A DNA stretch of 64,000 nt. It comes from Amorphophallus konjac (taxonomy: Eukaryota > Streptophyta > Magnoliopsida > Alismatales > Araceae). Numbering within the stretch: the stretch's first letter is position 1; each line of letters starts with the position of its first letter. Of the stretch, positions 21,487 through 32,335 are shown piece by piece. Location of the stretch: NCBI GenBank assembly GCA_022559845.1, contig CM040128.1, positions 77,129,247-77,193,246 on the forward strand, read 5' to 3'. Position numbers and translations under genes: made by a program. The notes below the pieces were generated by a model. The model worked only from the letters and a program-made list of their open reading frames with translations. It was not told the DNA's origin and searched no databases.

Positions 21487-24400
21487 TCAGGCCAGTCGCT
21501 CTCCTGGACCCCCACTCTCACCAGAGCCCTCATGCCCCGTCGATGGCGGGGCCATCGCTGAGCTCGCCTCCTCCCGGTGCCGTCGACGCCGCTCCTCCTC
21601 CTCGTTCCTCCGGCGACCGGAGGAGCTCGTGAAGTAACTCCTGTAGAAGCCGTGTGTACCATGTGTGCCGCTCGGAGCTCCGCTGCACTCTGACCTCCGG
21701 CTCATCCTCTCATAGGCCTCCACAACACCCTCCAACTTTGCCACCTGGAGCCGGGATCGGTCCCACTCGGCCTGGAGTCGCTCCAGCTCTACCCGCATGA
21801 GCGCCGTCTCTATCTGGTCTGCTGGTCGGCTGCGCTCTATCTCCCCCCTCAGCCTAGTAACCTCGCTCAGGGCCGCCATCAGCTCAGTCGTCTGCATGTG
21901 CATGCATCAGGGTCAGCTAGTTGCATTTCATAATCATAGTCAACCAGGAAAATGTAGATGTTCACTTACCCTCTCGGTGAGTGCCGCCTCAGCCTCCTCG
22001 GCTCGTGTCACCATCCTCGCAAACTCTTGCATCCCGCTCGGCACGGTCCGCGGATGGCTGGGAGGAGGAAGAAGGTGCGTCCGCTCCCTGACGTCGGGTC
22101 CCCTCGGCTCACTGCATTTAGAACTCCATGTTAGTCAATGTCATAAGCATATGCATAACTAAGTCTAAGGTTCAGTAATAGTCATCAGGAGATCCAGCGC
22201 CTGTCGGAGCTCATCTCGCTGCTGGATGGTGAGATGGAGGAGGCCCTAGAGCTTGAAAATCTGCCCCTGGGGGTCAAGCTACGTATAGAAGTCAAGTGTC
22301 AATGCATCATAATCATAAAGCATAATAGAAAGCATGGGGTTAGAGTCGTACCGGTCGTCAAGTGCCACGGAAGACCAGGTCTCCGTAGCGCCTGGCATAG
22401 GCCGTCAAGTAGGCCTCCTCGCTCTCTGCCTGAGCGCGTACCACTTGCCCAAGCCCCGTCCAATCGCGGATCTGCTCTGCTACTCTAGCCGTCCAGTCGG
22501 TCTCCGTCACCAGGCCTCGTGCGTGGCGTCCGACGCGGTCCTCCAGCTTCTCGGGCGCCGGGAAGTCGACCTCCGCCTGATGGACCCCGATGGTCCTCAT
22601 CACGAGCCGGTAGTAGAGGGGCTCCACTACGTTCATGCAGTGGAGCCAGATGTCACGTCCTACATAGGCTAGGGCCATCACCACCCATGGCTGGCCCTCG
22701 TGCCCCTCACCCTGGTAGGGCGTCCACCGGATCTGTCAAAAAGGCAAATTACATTAGCATAAAGAGCACATAGTTGCATTAATGTAAAGTTTAAGTTTAG
22801 AATCTTACCGAGGCATAGGGTAGCGTGTCGAGGTCATCCTGGATCACCCGCACTTGGCGTCGCAGGGATCCGACCTCCCGTGGTGCAGCCCACCGTCTCG
22901 ATGGGCAGCCGATCGGGGGTGCGTCTCCACTCCTCTCCCCAGCCCAGGGAGGTACACATAGGCCCTCACCTGCATTACATTACAATAAGTGTCAGCATTC
23001 ATATAATCATATAGCAATTGCATGAACATGTTAGGATCGAGTCGTACCTGTAGTAGGGGCGAGAACCCGCCGCGCATGTCCTCCGGCTCGTTTGAGCTCA
23101 AGGTGTCAAGCAGAGCGCGAGGACGGCCGCTCCCCACGCGTACTCCCCGACTCTGTCCACCTCCTCTAGTAGTGGCAGTAGTCAGCAGCTGACGATGTCT
23201 CCCCGAGTGGCGAAGAGGAGCCTCCTGAAGAAGAGCATCAAGAACCGCCTCAGCACCCTATCCTGCCTTCCGGTCTCGCTGTGGCTGCTACCCGTGGTCG
23301 TGCCCGGTCCGTCAGTCTCTCGAGGTGCTGCTCGGGTAGCTCTCCTATCGCAATCCCAGCTCCCCTCATTCCGAGACTCTCCTGTAGTCTCGCTCTCAGC
23401 AGCGTTGTCGACTGACGCTCCGGCCGTAGCAGCTCCAAGCCCAGTAGTCTCTGAGCTAGCTCTCGGTAGTCGGGGAAAGTCCTCCCACTAACCGACGCCC
23501 CGTGCAGGCACAGGCCGGTGATGCGCACGACGTCCTCCAACATCGGGACCATATGACCCCATGGGAAGAGAAACGTCCGGCTCACTGGATCCCACCGGTC
23601 GTGCAAGGCGTAGAGGAGTGCGGTGTCAAGCCTCGTCACCTCCATGCTCAGAAACTCCCCGAACCCCATCGCCGTGAGCCTCTCCCGCTGGAAGTCCGGC
23701 AGTGCGAGGTACACTGCCCGGACCTGGAGCCAGGAGATCCGGGACCTGCGCTTTCCCTACATGCATTTAAACAATTTGCATTAGTCATACATGTCATAAT
23801 AAATCATGCATTTTCATTAATAAAAAGAAAAGAAAAAAGAAAAAAATGTGCATTCTTTCAGGTTAACGGTCCTCTATGGGCTGTTTGTATTCTCCTAATG
23901 GTTGGTTTCCAACCGTTTTATCGTTCCGATAAGTCCTTCCTAGGATCTAGAGTTCCACGGTCATCCATGGACCGTTGTGTTTAGTGGACGGCCTAGTTGG
24001 GACCGTGTACCTCTCATGCGTCTATCCCAACAACGGTAGCCCTCCAACATCTTCAGAATCCCACCGTCCCCACCTAACTGTTTGATCTCCCCCTCAAGCC
24101 CCTGTTGATCTAGGTCTACATGGATAATCCCTTTACCGTTTGTCTGGTGGACAGTCTGATGGAGACCGTTTAGTTTCTCAACGGGTCTGCTCCCGGACGG
24201 CCCAACGTGGACCGTCTATCCTCTACATGATCTTCCTTAGACCGTGTCGACTCCCCAGTACCCCGTCTATTTATATCCCCTTGAACGGTCTCCCATGGAC
24301 CGTTCTTCACTCAGACGGTTCCGATTGAACCGTGTAGTTTCCTCACGCTGTCACTGAGAGACCGTGTACTGCGCGCCATCCCCGGTGGCATTCAAACCCC

Positions 24401-24766
24401 ATCCCCACCAACGGCAGCGGCCAAAGTGGCCTCCCAACCGATCCTGTAAGGGTCGTACGCCCCGTTCCAATCCACCTAGGCTACATGCATGCATTGAAAT
24501 AGGGAAATGGAAGGGCTTTGGGGACCTACCTCGGAGGTGCGCGTTGGTCACTCTGGCGCCACGGCCGCCATCTCCGGCGGCGCTCCGCTACCTTCAGCGA
24601 CTCCGACGACCACTACTGCCGTTTCTCCTTCGGCCACTGACGGTGGCGGTGTTGCCCCTTCAACCGTGGACGGTGGCGGCGCATATCCCTCGACCGCCTC
24701 TAGCGGCGGCATCGTCCTCTCCGGCGGGGATGATGGTGGCGGTGCTTGGGCGTCCTCTCGAGCCAT
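21487..24766 (-). pseudogene. Antisense PMD gene 2 in Tat-A (7 exons)
   Basis: My model, all minus strand: exon 1 24766-24530, exon 2 23756-23048, exon 3 22969-22809, exon 4 22732-22352, exon 5 from 22278, exon 6 22111-21970, exon 7 21891-21487. Most junctions have GT/AG (donors GAG|GTAGGT, CAG|GTACGA, TCG|GTAAGA, GAGG|GTAAGTG); only the exon 5 donor is not visible. Exon 1 is Pro-rich. Exon 2 carries the plant mobile domain core: LDTALLYALHDRWDPVSRTF, FPWGHMVPMLEDVVRITGL, then a frameshifted FFRRLLFATRGD and EYAWGAAVLA. Exon 4 gives WTPYQ, then EPLYYRLVMRTIGVHQ. Exon 7 is a Glu/Arg-rich coiled-coil tail. Lesions: TGA in exon 1 (24548), frameshifts near 23260 and 23105 and in exon 3, TGA at 22358, TAG in exon 5. 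It is not a close copy of gene 1. Confidence 0.72.
23865..24365. repeat. Palindromic-unit cluster inside intron 1 of antisense gene 2
   Basis: About nine units of the CGGTC...GACCG family, for example near 23955, 23987, 24195, 24285 and 24315. They lie wholly within the proposed 773-bp intron 24529-23757. Their absence from the exons supports that gene model. Confidence 0.75.
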
Positions 24767-24929
24767 CCTACGCTCCAATGCTTAGTGCTTGAAGCGCATA
24801 GAGGAAGGGAGAGACTAGGGGTGAGTGGGGGAGAGTGTGGAATGGAAAATGTGAGAAGAAGAAGGGAGCGGGAGAGGGTATCGGTGTTTAAGGTCGAGAG
24901 AGTGGGGGGAGTCTCCTCCGTCGGTTAGG

Positions 24930-26179
24930 GTGGGAGGGAGATGATGGGGGTTGGTTTCTTTTTTTTGAAACCGACAGTATGTAAGCTGTCTATCGATAAA
25001 TCGTGTGTCATTTTGAGTGGTCTTTTTAAGACCATTTGAGTACGACGCTCCATGTGCATTTACACGGTCTGCATATAACCGTGTATCAATCTGGGCGGTC
25101 TGGTGCTGGGCCGTGTCTATTCCGTAATAAGGTTCAAAATCCCACTTTCCTTACAGCCCTAATGGAACTATTTATATATTTGGCGGTCTGGGGCAGACCA
25201 TTTTATGTGCTAAAATAGTTTTTCTTGCTGCATTATGTGCTTGATTGATGATATCTTGGCTCAAGTAATATTGTTTCATGATATGTATCATTGCAAAATC
25301 CTGTTCATGACTCTTTTGCAGCGTCACTCCACTTCCATTACCGACAGGTAAGTCAGGTAAGTATCCTGTATCCTTGTATCCCTTAATGCATTACTATATG
25401 GTATCTATGCTATATTATCTCGAGAACCAGCTGTTCATTCACGTGTTCTGGGATCTGACGTTCCGCTATAACAAAAAATGATGATGATCTAGGTGCACGT
25501 GTTTAATCAATGGATAGGCCGTTAGGTTGGGAGGATTGGGGGAGCGACGGTTCTGTCTCGCACACCATGGTTACGCATAGTATCCTGGCCCTGATTTGTC
25601 TGGTCTAACAATATTATTCTTGAGTACTTTCTATTTTATGGCTTTCTTTGCATTCGTTTTGATGATTTCTTTTATTTTAGCCCAACATGCATCATGCGCA
25701 TCTTTTGAGCATTCATGACCCATGGCTTGTCTGAAAATGTCTCGTCAGTGATGGATGATTGTTTGTTCATGGTTTTTTGGGTAAGAGAACAATTCCACTC
25801 AGAGTTGGAAGGTTTTATCTGGTCTGTTCACTTGGTTTGATTGACTAAGAGTCCACATCTGGAGTTTTAATCTACTTTATTACTTTTCGTTGCTGCTTAT
25901 TTTCCCTTATTGGTTGTGGATTGTGTCCCCTGATGAGGTTGCCCATTTTTTTCCTACTGTTCATTTAGTTAGTTTCTCTAGACTCGTGTCATTTTAGTCG
26001 ATCATTCCTTGTGTTTGGTTTGGAGTTTTCCGAAAGATTTCTATCTCTCGTTGGCGAGGAAACGGGTGTCCTTTTACCTTAACGTCCGCTTTTCAGCCCG
26101 CTCCGCTTCATTTACGCTTCATCTCCCTGTTCCATTTCACTTTCGCTTCACCTCCGCTTGCTCCCCTACAAAGAGGACG
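24930..26179. other. Tat-A 3' untranslated region
   Basis: No coding frame is seen. It contains four or five more palindromic units at 24980-25205, then AT-rich unique-looking sequence, then a C/T-rich stretch with repeated CGCTTC words at 26085-26165 just before the polypurine tract. Confidence 0.6.
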
Positions 26180-26194
26180 TTAAGGAGGGTCATC
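26180..26194 (+). other. Tat-A polypurine tract
   Basis: A purine-rich AAGGAGGG followed by TCATC abuts the 3' LTR start at 26195, in the position where plus-strand synthesis is primed. Confidence 0.65.
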
Positions 26195-27997
26195 TGTTGA
26201 CGTCCATTTTTTGCCTATGAGTTGAGTCATTCTTACCTCTATTTTTTGATGCCTCAAGTTATTCGTGACTCGTTGGGTCATTTTCAGGCATGTCTTTGGG
26301 CTTATTTTATGGATACCTCCTCCCTGGCTAAGTTTGCTCTCGAATTCGGGCTTAGTGGGCCTTGATTTCATTTGGTCTTTGGGGTAAGTAGGCTTATTTA
26401 TCCCATTTTATTGATTTCAACTGCCTAGCATAAAGGCGGTCTAGCAATAGACCGTTTGATATGTTAGGCGGTCACTTTGAGACCGTTTATATCACTCAGA
26501 TTTATCTCTGGATTTTTTTGGCTATTTTCTGATTTTCCACCGACAATCTTACAGGCGGTCTTTTAATGGGCCATTTATGCATGTTAAACGGTGCATCATT
26601 AGACCGTTTAGTGGCCAGAGTCCTAAACGGGTTGAATTTTAGATAATTATGTACTTATCTTGTTTTTATTGATTTATCACCGACAACTGATACACGGTCT
26701 AGCAATGGGCCGTGTAATTTGGTGGGCAGTCTATCGACAGGCCGTTTATATCTTGAGAGTCCTACGCTGCTTCCGTCGGTCTGTTCTTTGGGATAGATGG
26801 CTTATTTATCTTATTTTCTATTTATCACCGACACCCATAAGCGGTCTAGCGTTGGACCGTGTATTGAGGTGGGCGGCCCATTGGGAGACCGCGTATATGT
26901 CTGAGATCCTTGGACTGGTTGCCCTTTCTCTCTCCATCCGTGGTCGAATGAGCTGCTTCGTCTTCGATTTTCTCCGTGGATTCTTAACCAAATGTGATGT
27001 CGTTTGATCCTGGAGAAAATTGGTGATATTATCTCTAGTTTATCCAAAGGAATTTCATCCTAATTATCACTAGAAACCCCTCAATTTCGAGTGAACTTTC
27101 AGGGGTCTATAAATAGTGCCCTTGGTCCAAGCTCGCAAAGGGGGGAGATCCAGCGTTTGCATCAGAGTGTTGTCGGATTCTTGAGCGGATCTCAGCCAGG
27201 GTGGAAGGCTCACTACGTCCATTTGAGCCTTCGGTTCAGGGAGTAGTAGTTTCTTTAGTATTTTGGTCTAGGTGTTTGGTCATTCGTTCATCATTGCATG
27301 CTCATTTTCCTTCACCTTTTCTCCACGTTTTTCACTGGCATTCTCATTCTCTCACCTTTCCTATTGTTTTTCATGCCCCATAGGGGTTAAAAACCCAACC
27401 CCCAGGTATTCCCCATTCCATTCATGCGTTTAGTTCTTCATTTGCTTCATAGATACTACACTTCATAAAACTAATCTGGGTTGTGTTTTCTTGTCATTGG
27501 CTGTGTTTTACAAGTCAACAGAAGCTTTAGCACGAGGCCCATCCCCTCTGGCCGGCCGAAAGTGGTGGAGGAATAAGTTCCATAGTTCGGGATCTGGAGG
27601 TGCTACGCGGTCTATCTCCGTCCATCTAAAAGGATAAGCGGTCTTCCTCAGGCCGTCCAGTTCCTTCTAGCGGCCTGTAACAGACCGTTTTATACGCCAG
27701 CCAGGTCTTCTTCCCGCGTTCCTCTTCAGCGCTGAGCGGCCTATTATCCGACCATCTACATCCTTAAGCGGTCTCCAGAGGACCGTGTTCACCCTGTTCC
27801 AGCGCTGCATCGTTGGCGAGTGCTTCATCCGTATCCCTTTTTCCAAGGTACGAGGTGCCCTCTCCTTGCATTTAGTGTCTTGGTGGCAATCACGATTTGT
27901 TAACACCTTTTACCCCTTTACCGTTATTTTTCATTCCATATCTTGGTGCGCAAAGAAGGACAAGGAGTGAAAGAAAAAAAAGAAAAAAATATTTATA
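26195..27997 (+). repeat. Tat-A 3' LTR
   Basis: 1,803 bp, colinear with 1099-2897. It starts TGTTGACGTCC and ends TATTTATA, where the 5' copy has TATCTACA. It carries the same palindromic units, some with different single-base changes from the 5' copy, and a TATA box at 27107-27116. Confidence 0.93.
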
Positions 27998-28002
27998 GCC
28001 AC

Positions 28003-28378
28003 GTTGCAGATGATGCGGCCATTTTGAATGATTAAACGACCTCCCGCCGTCCGATGGGAGGTCTCAACTCGAGGGGGGCCCGAACGAGAGTGCTAGGACC
28101 GCTCTTCCCTAGCTACCTGGGCCCTCATCAAGTTGACGAGGGTGTCCAGTATAACGTTAAGGGAGAGAAAGGCCTCTGGGTCCATTATCGCGGGTTGTCC
28201 CCCCTGAGGCGGTGGTGGGGGTGGGGCACCGGCCTGAGTATTAGGGAGGGGCCGATCAACGAGTGTGAAAGCGCAGGCTCCTAGTTTGCTATTGTCGGTG
28301 CCTTCCCCGTATTTCCAGTGACCCTCTTGCTGCTGCTCCTTCGCACCATGTGGTCGTGGGTTCGATTTCCATATATAG
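28003..28378 (-). pseudogene. gag: Tat-B gag, start
   Basis: The minus-strand frame starting near 28350 holds ACAFTLVDRPLPNTQAGAPP, a Pro run, then PEAFLSLNVILDTLVNLMRA, with one TAG after VAREERS. It stays open to the Tat-A insertion point and continues in phase at 1098. It lies just downstream of the Tat-B primer site. The assignment to a Tat-type gag N-terminus rests on position and composition. Confidence 0.55.
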
Positions 28379-28390
28379 ACGACACCAAAT
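28379..28390 (-). other. Tat-B primer-binding site
   Basis: The minus strand reads TTTGGTGTCGTC next to an LTR edge ending TCA. This resembles the TTTGGCGCCGTC primer site seen in many plant Tat-type elements, with two C-to-T changes. Confidence 0.5.
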
Positions 28391-28819
28391 GAAGAGGCGA
28401 GATCTCATACGAAGTTACTTGCCGTCAGATCTAGGGCAATCACAAGTCATAGCCGCCTCAGAATGGAGTTCTGCAAAAGGGAAGAAACGATCAGGGGGCC
28501 CAGGATGGCTATCCCGAGGAAAACCCTTCGATACTTAATTCAACAAGGGCAAGAGTAAGCTACAAAAGGAGGCAATGGAGGTGTAGGTCACCAGTGGAAG
28601 TGGCTAGAAATTGGCTTACCTTTCTGGAGGGGTTCCCTGAGTTTATATAGCTGTAGGCCCCTCTGGAGTAGGGGGAAGTGTGAGGGTCTAAGGGGCGTCA
28701 CGTCCATGGTAGGAACTCTGGCTATTCACGGACTCTTGCCCTCCCCTTATCCACTTGAGCTTTCCACTTCTTAGATAATAATGTAACATTCGCTTTAATT
28801 ATTAATGATAAGTGCCCAG
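28391..28819 (-). repeat. Tat-B 5' LTR, promoter-side part
   Basis: The proximal part of a minus-strand LTR; its distal part is at 41401-~42040 beyond the Athila insertion. A TATA box, CTATATAAAC on the minus strand, is at 28641-28650, with a transcribed leader running left to the primer site. No second LTR copy is in the window, so the outer boundary is not fixed. Confidence 0.5.
28641..28650 (-). promoter_or_regulatory. TATA box of Tat-B LTR
   Basis: CTATATAAAC on the minus strand, about 250 bp upstream of the proposed primer site. Confidence 0.5.
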
Positions 28820-31011
28820 TGATAGCCACAAACCCATCGTTGAAAAAGCATTGCCACAATTTAAAATTAACCGAACTCACTCACTTAAAAATATTAGAAT
28901 TAAAGTAAAGTGATGAATACGGGTCGATCCCGCGAGGAAGAAATATTTTCAAAATAGCATGGAAGAGAATTCTTATATTTAAAAAATTTGAAGTTTGGAG
29001 TGAGATTAAACTAATGAAAATGAAACTTGCATGAAAATAAACTAAGTAAAGAATATGAGAGGGTTAATAATAGAAATTAGAAAGAGTGGGAGAAAACTAA
29101 GAAGAACACAATTGCACAAAATCTGAATTTGATTGCTATGAGAGGTGACAAGTACAAATCCATGAAAATAAAAATTACAAGTTGACTGAAAATAGAAGAG
29201 TCAAAGAAGAAATTGGAGCCAAGAGGATGAAGAGTGCCGCCGTCTCCTTGCCGTGCCGAGCCTTGGAATTTCACCCCACCGTGGAAGTTGATGCCGCCAA
29301 GAGGACCAAAGGAAGAAGATTTGCCAAAGGGATGTGTGAAGAAATATGGAAGAGGTAGATAGATAGAAGGAAGAAGAATAAAAATAAAGCAAAGTATGCG
29401 CGTGAGTGTGCTTTGAGAAAAGAGTGAACAGAAAGAGAGACAGAGGGTTACGGTGGAAAGAATGAAAACATACTAAAAATAAATAAAAATAAAGGGAGAT
29501 TGGAAGAGAGATAGCATTAAACCTAGAAGGAATTAGAGAAGGTGGAAGAAGAGAAAGTTGTGGAGGACGAAAAGGCGAAGAAGATTGCTGAAGAATTCAG
29601 AAGTAGAAGATGAGAGGAAGATGGTGAAAAACATGGAAGAACAGGATAATGGCGCGAATGAACAGGGCAAATGCTTTAAAAATTGAACTTTAGAAAACTG
29701 ATTATAACTTTAAAACGAGGAGGATTTGAAAGAATGGGTAGAATAAGAAATTAAAGAACAACTAAAAACAAGCAATTTTTGTGAAGACAAGAAGAAGAAA
29801 AGAGGATCATAAGAGGGAGAAAACTAGGGGAGAAGAACTGTGAAAAAGATGATGAACAGTAAAAATGGAAGAATAGTGCTTTAAAAAAAGAAGAATAACT
29901 TAAAAACGGGGAAGAATCAAGGGAAGATGAAGAAGAAGAAATTGTAGAAGACTTAAAAACGCACAACTTTGAAGAAGAAAGTAATTTAAAATTATGACTA
30001 GAGAAGCATGAAAATAAGGCTAGAAATCTAGACGGCTAACTATCTAACTCTTCCCATGGCACTCTCGGGTGCTTTATATAGTGCAGTAGAGAAACCCTTT
30101 CACGATCTGACTGTCGAGATCAACACAAAATCCTACTTTCCAGCATCAAAGATCAATCAACGGAGGTAGTTTGCCATAGATAGAGCCCTCCTTTCTTTAA
30201 ACTAGCAAGGATAAGCTCGAAATATAGAAGATAACTTTGAATGGAACCTGCCTATTTTGCTTCAAACTCTTCTGAAAATGGCGACTGGGGCGTCGGGCAT
30301 AAATTAAAATAGCGGCTGCTCACAAGGTCGCCCATTCTTTATTTGCTCTTTTTGTCTTTTTTTTCATAAATTAGGAAATGGTGCCTTTCTAGGAAGTCGC
30401 TAATTCTTTTTTTCATTTTTATTTTTCATAAATCCGAGAAATAGCGACTGTTCAAATGGTCGCTTATTTTTTTTTCCATTTTTTCTCTATTTTCTTTTTG
30501 ATTTTCCATACAGAAGAAATAGCGCCCACATCAACGATCGCTCATTCTTTTTCCCCAAGAAATAGCGCCTTCGTGCGTGGTCATACATTCTTTTCTATTT
30601 TCTTTTTTTCTATTTCCATAAATGAATCTACGCCTCTTCAGTCAGTCGCAAATTGTTCATTTCTTTATTTTCTTTTTCTAACAAAATAAATTGGCGCCCA
30701 TTCGGTCAGTCGTTATTTCTTATTTTTCAAAAAGATTTTCCAAATTGGCATCTGACTATCTAGTCGCTATTTCTTGAAAATTCAGAAAATTTAAAATATT
30801 AATATATTTCAACCAAAAATAAATTTCAATTGATTGTGCAATTTCTTGAATATTTTTCACATGATCATTTTAGCTCAAAAAGATAAAATGCATGCAGACT
30901 CAAATAATGGTGAGAATGAAATTAAATGCTCATGTAACACAACTTTATTCATTTAATACACAAAGATGATGAATGTGATGTAACTTATGATGTAAAATAT
31001 AGCATTTATCA
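28820..31011 (-). repeat. Athila 3' LTR (left copy)
   Basis: The plus strand reads TGATAGCC...TTTATCA. It pairs with 39204-41395 over equal length. Divergence is uneven: the first 200 bp differ at roughly a dozen sites, whereas 30040-30360 and 40425-40745 differ at only one or two. The near-identical block spans the TATA box (CTATATAAAG on the minus strand near 30073). Confidence 0.93.
30276..30773. repeat. Nine inverted-repeat units in Athila LTR
   Basis: Units of about 31 bp begin near 30276, 30306, 30375, 30438, 30517, 30559, 30625, 30688 and 30741. The consensus arms are AAATAGCGAC and GTCGCTATTT, exact reverse complements, with T-rich spacers between. The same nine units are at 40658-41155. 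They lie in U3, upstream of the minus-strand TATA box. Confidence 0.85.
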
Positions 31012-31030
31012 CACCCCCCCAACTTACTCA
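31012..31030 (-). other. Athila polypurine tract
   Basis: The minus strand reads AAGTTGGGGGGGTG directly before the LTR at 31011, the expected plus-strand primer. Confidence 0.75.
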
Positions 31031-32335
31031 TTGCTAGTCCCTTAGCAATGTAAATAAATTAAAATTTAAGACTAACAAGAGTTTACAAAATTCATACTCT
31101 CATATCCAGCTCTCCTTCATAGAATCAACCAAAGATTAGGAATCTGGAATCATTAATGCACACTAGCCTTATGTAGAAAATTAAGGTACATGATCAAGAA
31201 TTCAGATCAAAGCTCAATAGCACTTGTGCATGTGTAACTACCAAATCCACAGTTTAGACAATTGTGTCTCCTATTCGCTATTCTAAACAAGTGTCTTTCA
31301 ACCTTGCATCTCTTAGATCAAAGCATTATCTATACTAGCTTTTTTTATGCCTGATTAATTTTTCCCTTTTTGAGATTTTTTTTTTGTTTATTTTTTCTAC
31401 ACAGATGATGCTGCACTACCCTTCACTGTTAAACATGAACCTCGACTCTTACCTTAGGAGAAGCAGGCCCAGTTACACAGATCAAGGTTCCCTTTTCCGT
31501 TTTACGCGAGCCTCAATACGTCTTAGGTGAAGTAGGCCCGGTTACTAAGACTAGGCGCATTTTTCATTATATTTTTTTCTCTCTTTTTTATTTTTTTTTC
31601 AATGTGCTATTTGCACTAAATTAATAACTAACTTGGATAACTAACTTGGCAGAAAGCTTTGTAAAAAGATCTCTTTCTTGAGAAGTGCAAAATATCAGAC
31701 AACATACCTAAAATAACATAAGGCTTGTCTTGCTTGTTTCATTAGTGTGCAGAGTGAATTTATTTTTCAAAAGTGCACATGAATTTTAAAAAGATTCTTA
31801 TATCAATTTTCCATGGTTAGATTTGAAATAAGTTTTACTTCATCCTTCTCTCTAGTCTTTCCTATTCCAGAATTACTTTCAATTCAAAGCATGAATCAAT
31901 AAAACTCAACTGGGGATTTCATCTTTTTCATTGTATGTAAAAATGCAAGACAATATGATCATGCAAGACAGAACTCCTATCAGGTTGTATGCATCATAAA
32001 ATAAATTTTTCTCTCCCCTCCCAACTTGAATGACATTGTCCTCAATGGCATATAAAATAAAAGTAACAGAACAATGTAACAATAAATAATGCTGAGACGG
32101 AATGATACAACCTGGTGTGCGGGATGAAAACTTCATAAATAGATGGCGACGGCATCTTCACCTTGGCCTTCTAAAACACACTTAAACAAAAAAAAAACAT
32201 CAAATAACAAAAACCTTGGGTTGCCTCCCAGAAGCGCTAAATTTTCCGTCTTCAGCCAGACGCATGAAAATTCACAAAGATTTCATTCTGGATCATTCAA
32301 AATAATAGACTCTTTTAACAGCTGCTAACTTTCCA
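31031..32335 (-). other. Athila region between integrase and 3' LTR
   Basis: 1.3 kb where some Athila elements carry an envelope-like frame. I see only short frames, the longest 76 codons at 32136-31906, and T-rich runs near 31360-31610. No hydrophobic signal or transmembrane pair is convincing. Confidence 0.55.

Larger units (their letters stand above)
1099..27997 (+). mobile_element. Tat-A: giant Ty3/gypsy Tat-lineage LTR retrotransposon
   Basis: The element is 26.9 kb, or about 21.2 kb without the nested NA-1. It is bounded by direct LTRs (1099-2897 and 26195-27997) and a perfect 5-bp duplication GCCAC (1094-1098 and 27998-28002). The 5' LTR ends TG...CA; the 3' LTR ends TG...TA, one C-to-T change. 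The order is LTR, leader, gag, protease, RT, RNase H, second RNase H, integrase, then a long 3' region with two antisense genes, then LTR. The second RNase H and the long 3' region are hallmarks of the Tat/Ogre group. LTR copies differ by several percent, mostly transitions, and every pol domain has lesions, so it is old and non-autonomous now. Confidence 0.93.

Noticed and set aside
22334..22773. Plus-strand frames opposite the PMD gene 2 exons
   Set aside because: They are shadows of GC-rich minus-strand exons, which have splice sites and a recognisable domain; the plus frames have neither.
31031..32335. Envelope-like gene in Athila
   Set aside because: Longest frame is 76 codons and no signal or transmembrane pattern was seen.
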